DNA of 64,000 bases from an uncultured Acidimicrobiales bacterium (GTDB taxonomy: Bacteria; Actinomycetota; Acidimicrobiia; Acidimicrobiales; Aldehydirespiratoraceae), in NCBI GenBank assembly GCA_958296055.1, contig CATQHS010000001.1, forward strand, positions 1 through 64,000, read 5' to 3'. The notes beneath the pieces were generated by a model that ran no database searches, had not been told where the DNA came from, and saw only the letters and a list, made by a program, of their open reading frames with translations. Positions 32,689 through 40,252 of the stretch are shown here, piece after piece. Numbering within the stretch: position 1 is the first letter of the stretch; each line of letters opens with the position of its first letter. Made by a program: the position numbers and the translations under genes.

Positions 32689-34458
32689 CTACAGGTATTG
32701 GCCGGTCTGGACCCGCTCGATCGAGCGGCCCCCCTCGGGTTCGGCCTCGGAGGACACCAGGGTCCGAACGAAAACGATCCGCTCCCCCTTCTTGCCGGAG
32801 ATCTTGGCCCAGTCGTCGGGGTTGGTGGTGTTGGGCAGATCCTCGTGCTCCCTGAACTCCTGGCGGATGGAGGCCAGCAGATCCTCGACGTTTATGCCCC
32901 GCCCGCCACCCGCGATCTCGCGCTTGATGGCCAGCTTCTTGGCCCGGCGGACGACGCTCTCGACCATGGCCCCCGAGGCGAAGTCCCGGAAGTACATGAT
33001 CTCCTTGTCGCCGTTCTGGTAGGTGACCTCCAAGAACTGGCTGGCCTCGTCGGCGCTGTACATCTCCTCGGCCGCTCGCTCGATCATCCCCTGGACCGCC
33101 TTGGCCGGGTCGCCGCCGCCGACGGTCTCCACCATCTCGGCGGCGATGGGCAGATCGGGCTTGAGGTAGCGGGCGAAGATGGCCGTCGCCGCCTCGGCGT
33201 CGGGCCGCTGGATCTTGATCTTCACGTCGAGGCGGCCCGGGCGCAGGATGGCCGGGTCGATGAGGTCCTCGCGGTTGGAGGCCCCGATCACGATCACGTT
33301 GCGCAGGGCCTCCACCCCGTCTATCTCGGCCAAGAGCTGGGGCACGATGGTGGACTCGATGTCGGAGCTGATCCCGCTGCCCCGGGTGCGGAACAGCGAC
33401 TCCATCTCGTCGAAGAACACGATGACGGGCCAGCCCTGTTCGCTCTTCTCCCGGGCCCGCTGGAACACCAGCCGGATCTGGCGCTCGGTCTCGCCCACAT
33501 ACTTGTTGAGCAGTTCCGGCCCCTTGATGTTGAGGAAGAAGCTGCGGGCCTCGCGGTCTCCCGACACCTCGGCCACCTTGCCGGCCAGGCTGTTGGCCAC
33601 GGCCTTGGCGATGAGCGTCTTGCCGCAGCCCGGGGGCCCGTAGAGCAGCACCCCCTTGGGGGCGGGCAGGTCGTAGTCGGCGAACAGGGCGCCGTGCAGG
33701 AACGGCAGCTCGACCGCGTCGGTGATCTGCTCGATCTGCTCGTCGAGCCCGCCCACGTCGGCGTAGGAGACGTCGGGGACCTCCTCCAGTATGAGCTCCT
33801 CGACCTCGGGCCGGGGCAGGCGCTCCAGCACGATCCCGGCCCGGGAATCGACGAGCACCGTGTCGCCGCTGCGCAGGGGTTGGCCGTCCAGCCCGGCGGC
33901 CATCTCCACCACCCGCTCCTCGTCGGCCCGCCCCACCACTCGGACCCGGTCGCCCTCGGCCATCACCTCCTTGACGGTCGCCACCTCCCCGGTTCGGTCG
34001 GGATGGCGGGCCCGGACGATGTTGAGCGACTCGTTGAGCACCACCTCTCGGCCCCGAGTGAGGTCGGCCGCGATCTCGGGATCGACCGAGACCCTCATCT
34101 TGCGCCCGCCCGCAACGACGTCGACCGTGTCGTCGTCGTTGCGGCCCAGAACCGTGCCGTAACCGCTGGGGGGCTGGGTCAGCTTGTCCACCTTTTCGCG
34201 CATCTCGGCGAAGCGGTCCCGCTGATCCCGCAGCGCGGCCGCGAGCTTCTCGTTCTGGGCGGCGGCCCGAGTGAGCTGGCCCTTGGTCTCCAGCAGGCGC
34301 TCCTCCAGGGTGCGGATCCGCTTGGGCTCGTCGTGGTGGCGGCGCCGCAGGGCGGCCACCTCGTTGGCCAGCTCGGCCGCCCTCAGCCGGAGGCGCTCCA
34401 GCTCTCGTTTCTCTCGCTTCTCGTCGGAGTCCGATGGGATGGGATCGGTGTCGGGCAC
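32689..34458 (-). CDS. mpa: Proteasome-activating AAA+ ATPase Mpa/ARC
   Basis: 589 residues. N-terminal coiled coil (about 12-95) that captures Pup, tandem OB domains (96-220), AAA module with Walker A GPPGCGKT (274-281), Walker [13 protein letters not shown] and sensor/Arg-finger region [20 protein letters not shown]. The C-terminus TGQYL carries the GQYL tail that docks into the PrcA ring. GTG 34458 has GGGAGGTGAG upstream. A -10 TAGGGT at 34489-34494 implies a leader of about 24 bases. Confidence 0.96.
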   Translation of the reverse strand: MPDTDPIPSDSDEKREKRELERLRLRAAELANEVAALRRRHHDEPKRIRTLEERLLETKGQLTRAAAQNEKLAAALRDQRDRFAEMREKVDKLTQPPSGYGTVLGRNDDDTVDVVAGGRKMRVSVDPEIAADLTRGREVVLNESLNIVRARHPDRTGEVATVKEVMAEGDRVRVVGRADEERVVEMAAGLDGQPLRSGDTVLVDSRAGIVLERLPRPEVEELILEEVPDVSYADVGGLDEQIEQITDAVELPFLHGALFADYDLPAPKGVLLYGPPGCGKTLIAKAVANSLAGKVAEVSGDREARSFFLNIKGPELLNKYVGETERQIRLVFQRAREKSEQGWPVIVFFDEMESLFRTRGSGISSDIESTIVPQLLAEIDGVEALRNVIVIGASNREDLIDPAILRPGRLDVKIKIQRPDAEAATAIFARYLKPDLPIAAEMVETVGGGDPAKAVQGMIERAAEEMYSADEASQFLEVTYQNGDKEIMYFRDFASGAMVESVVRRAKKLAIKREIAGGGRGINVEDLLASIRQEFREHEDLPNTTNPDDWAKISGKKGERIVFVRTLVSSEAEPEGGRSIERVQTGQYL

Positions 34459-34488
34459 GGCTCACCTCCCGCCTGGCCCAGGGTCGTC

Positions 34489-34494
34489 ACCCTA
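34489..34494 (-). promoter_or_regulatory. Candidate -10 (TAGGGT) of mpa and the transporter operon
   Basis: TAGGGT lies 30 bases before the mpa start, with a Shine-Dalgarno between, so this transcript is leadered, unlike many others here. Confidence 0.45.
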
Positions 34495-34626
34495 ATAGCC
34501 GCCGCCGACAAGGATACGACACCGGTTCGCGCCGAACGGGGCCACCGAGGCGGCCGCGGTGCCGGTCTCGCCAACATTGCAAAAAAAGACGGCGCCGGAT
34601 TCACCGCATTCGGGCGTCGGGGTAGT

Positions 34627-34632
34627 TATGAT
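34627..34632 (+). promoter_or_regulatory. Candidate -10 (TATGAT) of the ferredoxin gene
   Basis: A consensus-like TATGAT in the 226-bp divergent mpa/ferredoxin gap, 52 bases before GTG 34685; no clear -35. Confidence 0.45.
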
Positions 34633-34684
34633 GGCACCCACGAAACGGAGCGGGGCTGCTCCGCGACCGAGCGAGGTGAATCCC

Positions 34685-34927
34685 GTGAGCGCGATGAAGG
34701 TCTGGATCGATCAGGATCTGTGCACTGGCGACGGCTTGTGCGAGGAGATAGCCCCCGACGTGTTCACCCTTCTCGACGACGGTCTCGCCTACGTGAGAGA
34801 AGACGACAAGGTGTTCTCCGACCCGGGCGGGCCCGAGGGTTTGGCCATCGTGCCCGACGGCCAGGAAGAGGCCGTGATCGAGTCGGCCGAGGAATGCCCC
34901 GGAGAGTGCATCTTCATCGAGGTGTGA
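34685..34927 (+). CDS. Small 3Fe-4S-type ferredoxin
   Basis: 80 residues. WIDQDLCTGDGLCEEIAPDVFTLLDDG contains two cysteines in C-x5-C spacing, and the C-terminal ECPGECIFIEV adds the Cys-Pro ligand, the layout of actinobacterial single-cluster ferredoxins that deliver electrons to P450s and related oxidases. GTG 34685 follows GAGGTGA by 5 bases; ATG 34694 is an alternative. An extra Cys in CPGEC could permit a 4Fe cluster. No P450 is nearby. Confidence 0.85.
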   Translation: MSAMKVWIDQDLCTGDGLCEEIAPDVFTLLDDGLAYVREDDKVFSDPGGPEGLAIVPDGQEEAVIESAEECPGECIFIEV

Positions 34928-34994
34928 GCCTCCGGGTCCGAGCCGGGACCCGTCGGGCAACTCGTGATTCGAGCGCCATTCGAACCAGGTTCGG

Positions 34995-35795
34995 TCAGCG
35001 GCAGTCTGGGATCTCCGTTGGGGCGGCCAAGTCGCTGACCTCCAGCAGGCGCTGAAGCTCCGTGGCCCTGGTGGCGTAGGCCACGTCGGCGTCCCGGCGG
35101 GTGGCGGCGTAGGCCACGCCGACCACCACCCCGTCGCCGTCCACCAGCGCGGCGCCTGAGTCGCCCGACTCGATCCGGGCCGCCACCAGCCACGACTTGC
35201 GCTCCACCCGTTCGTCGTCGCCCACCCTCTCGATGCGGACGGTCACGGGCCGGTCGATCCGAAACGGCGTCGGCTCGGGGGCGGCCTCGCCCTCCCAGCC
35301 CACCAGGGCGCCGACGGCGCCGTCGGCGGCGTCGCCGAGCTCGAGGGGGGCCAGGTCCGCGCCGGGCACGGCCAGCACGGCCAAGTCGTTCACCGGGTCG
35401 AAGGCCACCGGCGCCCCCGCCAGCTTGCGGCCGTCGGCCAACTCCACCTGCGGTTCGTCCACCCCCAGCAGCAGGTGGGCGCTGGTGGCCACCAAGTCGG
35501 CGCCCACCGCGAAGCCGCTGCCCTCCCTGGTGACCCCGCAGGAGTGGCCGGTGACCCGAACGGTGGAGGCGACGACGGCCGATCGCCGCCAGTCGCTCAT
35601 GCCGTCGTGGGCGGGCGCCGGGGGCGGGTCGGGGGGATCGTCCAGCGGGGCCCGCACCGTCGGGTCGGGCGGGGCCGGGGCCGGGGCGGGGGCGGGGGGG
35701 CTCTGGCACCCGGCGGCCAGCGCCGCGGCGACCGATGCGGCCGCGGCCAGGCGTCGAGCCCGACCGGTCGCGGGGGCAGCGGCTCGTTCGCTCAG
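34995..35795 (-). CDS. Trypsin-like serine protease, probable lipoprotein with CTG start
   Basis: S1-type protease: His in VATSAHLLLG, Asp in DPVNDLAVL and Ser in ESGDSGAALV. The domain is complete from about the GTG at 35657, but in the same frame upstream lie RARRLAAAASVAAALAAGC and a Pro/Ala linker, a signal peptide with lipobox-like AAGC. Back to the trmI stop this frame has no ATG, GTG or TTG, only CTG 35795. CTG is therefore proposed as the start (266 residues, lipid Cys30). Without it the protease would be cytosolic. It lies 18 bases downstream of trmI. Confidence 0.65.
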   Translation of the reverse strand: MSERAAAPATGRARRLAAAASVAAALAAGCQSPPAPAPAPAPPDPTVRAPLDDPPDPPPAPAHDGMSDWRRSAVVASTVRVTGHSCGVTREGSGFAVGADLVATSAHLLLGVDEPQVELADGRKLAGAPVAFDPVNDLAVLAVPGADLAPLELGDAADGAVGALVGWEGEAAPEPTPFRIDRPVTVRIERVGDDERVERKSWLVAARIESGDSGAALVDGDGVVVGVAYAATRRDADVAYATRATELQRLLEVSDLAAPTEIPDCR

Positions 35796-35813
35796 GCCCC
35801 TAGCCCTCGCTGT

Positions 35814-36638
35814 TCACGGCGCCAGCAGGCGGGCGTGGGTCAAAAAGCCGGTGTGAGCGACCATCCGGTGGGCGGGGCGGACGGCCGCGCCGTCGATGTG
35901 CCAGCTCCGGTGCAGGACCTCGACGGTCTCGCCCATCCCGAACCCGGCGCCGTCGAGAGCGTCGCGCATCCGGGCGGCCTGAACGATGCTGGGCGTGTAG
36001 GCCAGCAGGATCCCGCCGGGGCGCAGGGCTCGGGCGGCGTGGCCCGCCACCTGCCAGGGCTCGGGCAGATCCAGGACGGCCCGGTCCAGGGCGGTCTCGT
36101 CGATGCCGGCGTAGGCGTCTCGGATCTGAGTGCGGTACCGCCCCATGGCCTCCGGCCCCAGGAAGCGCTCCACGTTGGCCCGGGCCCGCTCGCAGAAGTC
36201 CTCGCGCAGCTCGTAGCCGACCACCTCGGCTCCGGCCCGCAGCAGGGCGGCCGACAGGGCCCCAGACCCGAGGCCCGACTCGAACACCCGGGCGCCGGGG
36301 AAGATGTCGGCCAGCATCAGGATGGGGCCGAGATCCTTCGGGTACACCACTTGGGCCCCTCTGGGCATCTTCAGCACGAAGTCGCTCAGGGTGGGCCGCA
36401 CCGCGGTGAAATAGACCCCCCGGCTCGATCGCAGCCGTTCCCCCTCGCCGGTCCCGATGATGGCACCGTGGTCGATCACCCCCGAGTGGGAATGAAACGA
36501 GGCCCCCTCGGCCAAGTCGAACAGGTAGCGGCGGCCTTTGCGGTCCACCAACAAGACCGGGTCCCCGACCGCGAAAGAACAGCCGGCTGGCGGCGGAGGA
36601 GGGTCGCTCACGGCCGCGGGTGGTGGCGGGTCGCTCAC
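35814..36638 (-). CDS. trmI: tRNA (adenine-N1)-methyltransferase TrmI
   Basis: 274 residues. SAM-dependent enzyme methylating A58 of tRNAs as a tetramer. N-terminal beta domain FAVGDPVLLVDRKGRRYLFDLAEGASFHSHSGVIDHGAIIG, motif I FPGARVFESGLGSGALSAALLRAG, then LDRAVLDLPEPWQVAGHAARALRPGGILLAYTPSIVQ. GTG 36638 overlaps the stop of the gene upstream (GTGA). The first 18 residues are a duplicated MSDPPPPAA/VSDPPPPPA segment; GTG 36611 in the second copy is the alternative start. Confidence 0.92.
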   Translation of the reverse strand: MSDPPPPAAVSDPPPPPAGCSFAVGDPVLLVDRKGRRYLFDLAEGASFHSHSGVIDHGAIIGTGEGERLRSSRGVYFTAVRPTLSDFVLKMPRGAQVVYPKDLGPILMLADIFPGARVFESGLGSGALSAALLRAGAEVVGYELREDFCERARANVERFLGPEAMGRYRTQIRDAYAGIDETALDRAVLDLPEPWQVAGHAARALRPGGILLAYTPSIVQAARMRDALDGAGFGMGETVEVLHRSWHIDGAAVRPAHRMVAHTGFLTHARLLAP

Positions 36639-36665
36639 GGCGGCGGGTGGTGGCTGATCACCATC
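36609..36665 (-). repeat. 27-bp-period duplication at the trmI start
   Basis: CCACCACCCGC(C/G)GCCGTGAGC occurs twice, 27 bases apart, and the GTGAGCGACCC head recurs, giving two in-frame GTG starts. Confidence 0.75.
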
Positions 36666-36856
36666 CCTTCGCCGGGGTGCAGCCGCTCGGAGAGCACCAC
36701 CGGCATCTCGCTGGCGCTGAGGGACTTGAGCAGCCGCTTGCGGACGAAGCCGGCCACGAAGACCGCGAACCACAGCCTCGACCCGCCCAGAAGGCCGCGC
36801 TGGACCGCCCGGGATCGGATTCGGCCGCCCAGTCCTCCCGGCAGCCTCCACCCCAA
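36635..36856 (-). CDS. Small protein with one hydrophobic segment, unknown function
   Basis: 73 residues, LWFAVFVAGFVRKRLLKSLSASEMPVVLSERLHPGEGMVISHHPPP in its C-terminal part. The hydrophobic segment WFAVFVAGFV is short. Not recognised. The TTG at 36856 is the first possible start after the upstream stop, 2 bases away. The stop overlaps the trmI GTG. Confidence 0.5.
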   Translation of the reverse strand: MGWRLPGGLGGRIRSRAVQRGLLGGSRLWFAVFVAGFVRKRLLKSLSASEMPVVLSERLHPGEGMVISHHPPP

Positions 36857-36858
36857 CT

Positions 36859-37071
36859 TCAGATCCGCCTGATCTCGACGACGGTCGATCGCTTGCGCCC
36901 GGCCCGGCGCCCCAGCAGGAAGGCGACGACGGCTGCCGCGGCCAGGGCCACGGCCAGGACGGGAAGCACTCGGGTGACCAGCGCCGGTATAGCCCGGTCG
37001 ACCTCGCCCTGCAGGTCGCGGAAGGCGTCCTCCAGCGTGTCGCGGGTGATCTCCTCGCCGGTTTCGGTCAC
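36859..37071 (-). CDS. Small single-pass membrane protein
   Basis: 70 residues: acidic N-terminus MTETGEEITRDTLEDAFRDLQGEVD, membrane segment VLPVLAVALAAAAVVAFLLG, basic tail RRAGRKRSTVVEIRRI. GTG 37071 overlaps the stop of the holin-like gene (GTGA). It recalls small partner proteins found next to DUF1469-type membrane proteins; function unknown. Confidence 0.65.
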   Translation of the reverse strand: MTETGEEITRDTLEDAFRDLQGEVDRAIPALVTRVLPVLAVALAAAAVVAFLLGRRAGRKRSTVVEIRRI

Positions 37072-37367
37072 CCCAGGCTCCTCTTGTTGATGCCGCGAAC
37101 CATCGCGTAGATCCCCGTGGCCAAGACCGCCGCGGTCACCAGGTACGGGATCCACGACAGGTTGCCCGCCAATGCCGTTCCGGTTTCGGTCTGGAGGGCC
37201 CGCAGAACGGCCAGCAGCATCGACACCGAGCCGAGGACGACCATCAGGCTCCCGGCTATGCCCATGGCCAGCCAGCGGGGTGCCGCGGCCAGCGGGTCGA
37301 GCAGCTCCTGGCGGGCGTACGCCTTGAGCAGCTCCGCCACTTCCTTCAGGTCCTTCTTGCGCGCCAC
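37068..37367 (-). CDS. Holin-superfamily-like (DUF1469-type) membrane protein
   Basis: 99 residues. Cytosolic N-terminal helix KKDLKEVAELLKAYARQELLDPL, then two membrane segments (WLAMGIAGSLMVVLGSVSMLLAV and IPYLVTAAVLATGIYAMV) and a basic end. This arrangement matches the actinobacterial putative phage-holin/DUF1469 family, which in chromosomes is not phage-derived. GTG 37367 is chosen because GGGGAGGGG lies just upstream. A -10 TAGGGT sits at 37390-37395. Confidence 0.65.
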   Translation of the reverse strand: MARKKDLKEVAELLKAYARQELLDPLAAAPRWLAMGIAGSLMVVLGSVSMLLAVLRALQTETGTALAGNLSWIPYLVTAAVLATGIYAMVRGINKRSLG

Positions 37368-37400
37368 GCACCCCTCCCCGTCGGCTGACACCCTAACCCT

Positions 37401-37481
37401 CGCTCATCCCCATTCGCGCCGTCTCCGCCGGACCGGGCTGGGGCGGCGGCCGGTCATCGGTCGCTCATCCCCATTCGCCCC
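37401..37481 (-). repeat. 61-bp-spaced repeat of the LON-protein gene tail
   Basis: CGCTCATCCCCATTCGC at 37401 and 37462 repeats the last codons of the LON-domain gene. The result downstream of its stop is a 17-residue ORF (37404-37457) entered by ATGA and ending on another ATGA that leads only to a 4-residue ORF. Confidence 0.7.
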
Positions 37482-38080
37482 CGCAGCAACTCGATCTGCT
37501 CGGACACCAGGCGGTTGACCAGTTCCGCTCTGGCCGCCGCGGTCGGGGCGCTGAGCACGGCGAAGCGATCCAGCGGGCCGACGGGCGCCGCGGCCGCGGC
37601 CCCGTAGGCGGCCCGGCTCGGGTCGGCGCCCAGATTCACCGGGCCGGGCTCGGGCAGCCCGTGAACTCGGGCCATCAGGGTCCGGGCCTCGGCCACCAGT
37701 CCCGGTAGCTCGGCGGTCAGCCCCATGGTCTCGGGCGAGGGCTTGGCGTCGTCATCGTCGGGCCAGTCCTGCACCTCGGCCCGGGGGTAGGGGTCGTCGG
37801 CCAGCCACCGCCGCACCCGGATGCGGCTGATTCCCACGACCGTCACCCCCCATTGGCCTCCGCCGATGGGCATCGCCTCAAGCACCTGGGCCATGGTCCC
37901 GACATCGCAGCGAACGTCGCCGCCGCCGACCTCGCTGCCCCGCTCGATCAAGACCACCCCGAAGGTGCCGTCGCCGCCCAGCACCTCCTCGAGCATGGCC
38001 AGGTACCGGGGCTCGAACACCCGCAGCCCCAGCCGAGACTCCGGCAGCAACACCATGCCCAGCGGGAACATCGGGGTCAC
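37454..38080 (-). CDS. LON substrate-binding-domain protein
   Basis: 208 residues, stand-alone N-terminal Lon domain without ATPase or protease part. FPLGMVLLPESRLGLRVFEPRYLAMLEEVL and FGVVLIERGSEVGGGD match the PUA-like LON domain, as do VGTMAQVLEAMPIGGGQWGVTVVGISRIRV. Such proteins may bind peptides or regulate degradation, but targets are unknown. GTG 38080 follows two chained mini-ORFs downstream of PBP4. Confidence 0.88.
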   Translation of the reverse strand: MTPMFPLGMVLLPESRLGLRVFEPRYLAMLEEVLGGDGTFGVVLIERGSEVGGGDVRCDVGTMAQVLEAMPIGGGQWGVTVVGISRIRVRRWLADDPYPRAEVQDWPDDDDAKPSPETMGLTAELPGLVAEARTLMARVHGLPEPGPVNLGADPSRAAYGAAAAAPVGPLDRFAVLSAPTAAARAELVNRLVSEQIELLRGRMGMSDR

Positions 38081-38091
38081 GGTTCGGTCAC
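38077..38091 (-). other. Second mini-ORF relay (MTEP) before the LON gene
   Basis: GTG 38091 overlaps the TGA of the previous mini-ORF and its TGA overlaps GTG 38080. Distance 11. All three starts read GTGACC. Confidence 0.55.
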
Positions 38092-38147
38092 ATCCAGCGG
38101 GAATGCCGTCGCCGGTCTTCTGCGTCGGGCCGGTCCGGGGCGGTCAC
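38088..38147 (-). other. First mini-ORF relay (MTAPDRPDAEDRRRHSRWM) after PBP4
   Basis: GTG 38147 overlaps the PBP4 TGA (GTGA). Its last codon is ATG followed by TGA, which overlaps GTG 38091. Distance 56. Confidence 0.6.
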
Positions 38148-39769
38148 CCGGCTGCGTCGGGTGCGGCTGCCTCCGGGGGGGCCGGCGCCCGAGCCGGCGC
38201 CGGGGTCACTTCGTCGGCGCTGGGTCCGTAGGGGTGGCCGGCGGTGGCGGTGATGATGGTTCGCTGAAGATCGTTGCACAGTCCGAGGGCGCCGACGGCT
38301 TCGCCGTTGGCGATAACCGCGAAGGTGATCACGTCTCCGATAGCGGTCTCGGTGATCCCGGCCAGGGCGGTCACGTCGTTGAGGGTCCCGGTCTTGGCCC
38401 GGACCCTTCCGGTCACGGCCGGGTTGCGGCTGAGGCACTCGCTCAGGGTTCCGCTCTGGCCCACCTCGGCCAGGCCGTCCACCAGGGCCGAGTCCGGCCC
38501 GGCCCGGCGCAGCACTTCGGCGACCAGGGTGCAGGTGATCCGGTTGTAGGAGGACAGGCCCGAGCCGTCGCTGATGACGATTTCATCCAGCGACAGCCCG
38601 AACTCCTGCAGCACCCCGTAAATCCCGAACACCGCCGCCATCCGGGCCGATTCCAGTCCCGACCTGATCCCGATCTCCTTGAGCAGCATCTCGGCGATGG
38701 TGTTGTCGGAGTAAGAGAGCATGCGGGTGACGATCTCGTTCAAGGGGGGGGACTCCACCCGGCCCAGGGAGGTGCGCTCGTCGGGAATCCCAGGGGCGGT
38801 GCCTTTGCTGGTCCGGCTGCGGATGCGGAACTCGCGCGCTTCGAGGAGGTCGTCGAAGAGTTCGACGGCCTGGCGGGCCGGGTCCTCGGCCCTCACATTG
38901 GCCCGGCGGTTCGGCTCGTCCGGATAGGAGACGTAGCCGTCGTTCACCAGCAGGGCTGACAGGGGCCCGGCCTGGTTCTCAGTGAGGAAAGACGGCTTCC
39001 AGATCAGCGCGGCGGCGCCCTCGTCCTCGTTGTTCTCGTCCTCGTTGCCCCCGTCTTCTTCGTTGCCCTCGTTGTTCTCGTCTTCTTCGCCCGTAAAGAC
39101 CGCGCCCGGCAGCTCTTGGGTGTAGTCGCGCTCCTCCTCGGGGTAGCGGGACTCGTCGGCCACCACCCCGCCGGTGATGGTGTCGACCCCGAGCCGGGTG
39201 AGCTCGGCCGCCACCTGCTCGGCCAGGTCGGTGATGTCGGTATAGACCCGAGGCTCGTCCCAGCGGTCGACGTAGTCGGGCGTCGACAGCACCGGGTCGC
39301 CGTCGCCGACCAGGTACAGGTCGCCGTCCAAGACCCCGTCGGCTATCGAGTCCCGGGCTTCGGTGGTGATGAACACCTCGGTGACGTAGGTGTCGTCGGG
39401 GCCGGCTAGTTCCAGGATGACCGCGGCGGTGAGGATCTTGTTGAGCGACGCCGGCACCAGCGGTTCGTCGCCCCGAACCTCGGTCACCAGTTCGTCGCCG
39501 CGGTAGGCCACCACGCAGGTGCGAGCCGGGGCCGAGGGCACCGACGCCACTCCTTCGACGGCCGAGGCCAGCCTCTGGTCGGTAATGTCGGAGACCAGCC
39601 ACTCCGGCATCCGCCGGACGCTGAGCAGCGGCGTGGTCACGATCCGCTCGGGCGGCCCCGAGTAGGCGGCCCACTCGACCTCTGAGCCGGTGTCGGTGGA
39701 TCGGGCCTGGTACAGGGCGACGGCGGCGAAGCCGAGCAGCAACACCGGGACCACCAGACGGCGAAACAC
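38144..39769 (-). CDS. dacB: D-alanyl-D-alanine carboxypeptidase/endopeptidase PBP4 (S13 family)
   Basis: 541 residues. Membrane anchor or signal LVVPVLLLGFAAVALY near the N-terminus. Penicillin-binding motifs: S-x-x-K as PASLNK (Ser108, Lys111), S-x-N as YSDNTIAE and K-T-G as AKTGTLND. It trims peptidoglycan cross-links or stem peptides outside the membrane. An acidic Asn/Glu insertion (EEDENNEGNEEDGGNEDENN, about 39005-39095) interrupts domain II. GTG 39769 has TACGAT 6 bases upstream (leaderless). Confidence 0.93.
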   Translation of the reverse strand: MFRRLVVPVLLLGFAAVALYQARSTDTGSEVEWAAYSGPPERIVTTPLLSVRRMPEWLVSDITDQRLASAVEGVASVPSAPARTCVVAYRGDELVTEVRGDEPLVPASLNKILTAAVILELAGPDDTYVTEVFITTEARDSIADGVLDGDLYLVGDGDPVLSTPDYVDRWDEPRVYTDITDLAEQVAAELTRLGVDTITGGVVADESRYPEEERDYTQELPGAVFTGEEDENNEGNEEDGGNEDENNEDEGAAALIWKPSFLTENQAGPLSALLVNDGYVSYPDEPNRRANVRAEDPARQAVELFDDLLEAREFRIRSRTSKGTAPGIPDERTSLGRVESPPLNEIVTRMLSYSDNTIAEMLLKEIGIRSGLESARMAAVFGIYGVLQEFGLSLDEIVISDGSGLSSYNRITCTLVAEVLRRAGPDSALVDGLAEVGQSGTLSECLSRNPAVTGRVRAKTGTLNDVTALAGITETAIGDVITFAVIANGEAVGALGLCNDLQRTIITATAGHPYGPSADEVTPAPARAPAPPEAAAPDAAG

Positions 39770-39775
39770 CCTTGC

Positions 39776-39859
39776 ATCGTAGGGGCATGGAGCGCCCGGA
39801 GCGCGCCGCCCGCCGTTCCGCCGCCGTTCCGCGCCTTGACGGGGCATCCTGGCTATGTT
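39776..39859. promoter_or_regulatory. Divergent leaderless promoters, PBP4 and the 39866 operon
   Basis: Minus strand: TACGAT (39776-39781), 6 bases before GTG 39769. Plus strand: TATGTT (39854-39859), 6 bases before ATG 39866. About 70 bp separate the two boxes. Confidence 0.6.
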
Positions 39860-39865
39860 CGGGGG

Positions 39866-40252
39866 ATGGACATCGTGGCTGCCCTGTTCATCGACGACAT
39901 CGAGCTCCGGCCGGTCCCCGGTCCCTCCACCCGCATCGACCTCACCGGCGTCCAGTTCTCCGCCGCCGCGCCCGAGTCGCCTCCCCTGGTCTGGGCCCCC
40001 CATTTGGTGGTGATCGTCAGGTGCCGGCCCGACGAGCCGGGCCGGGGCGCGCTAGAAGTCACCTATCACCGCGGCGACGAGCAGATCGCCCGCAACGTCC
40101 AAGCCCTCGCCGTGGACCCGGGCAAGTTCAACTACCGCCTGGTCCGAGCCGAGCTGGCCTTCGACGACTACGGAACGGTCGAGGCCCGGTGCCGGATCGA
40201 CGACGGGCCGGTGGTCGCCGTGCCCTACACGCTGCTGCCGCCGGTCGGGTGA
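39866..40252 (+). CDS. Conserved hypothetical protein, first gene of the FIST operon
   Basis: 128 residues, compact and beta-rich: MDIVAALFIDDIELRPVPGP, VWAPHLVVIVRCRPDEPG, IARNVQALAVDPGKFNYRLVRAELAFDDYGTVEARCRIDDG and a final VPYTLLPPVG. Not recognised as a named domain; the pattern suggests a conserved single-domain cytosolic protein. ATG 39866 lies behind TATGTT. The stop overlaps the FIST GTG (GTGA). Confidence 0.6.
   Translation: MDIVAALFIDDIELRPVPGPSTRIDLTGVQFSAAAPESPPLVWAPHLVVIVRCRPDEPGRGALEVTYHRGDEQIARNVQALAVDPGKFNYRLVRAELAFDDYGTVEARCRIDDGPVVAVPYTLLPPVG

Noticed and set aside
37068..37367. Holin-like gene as a prophage remnant
   Set aside because: No phage genes around; this two-helix family is common in actinobacterial chromosomes.
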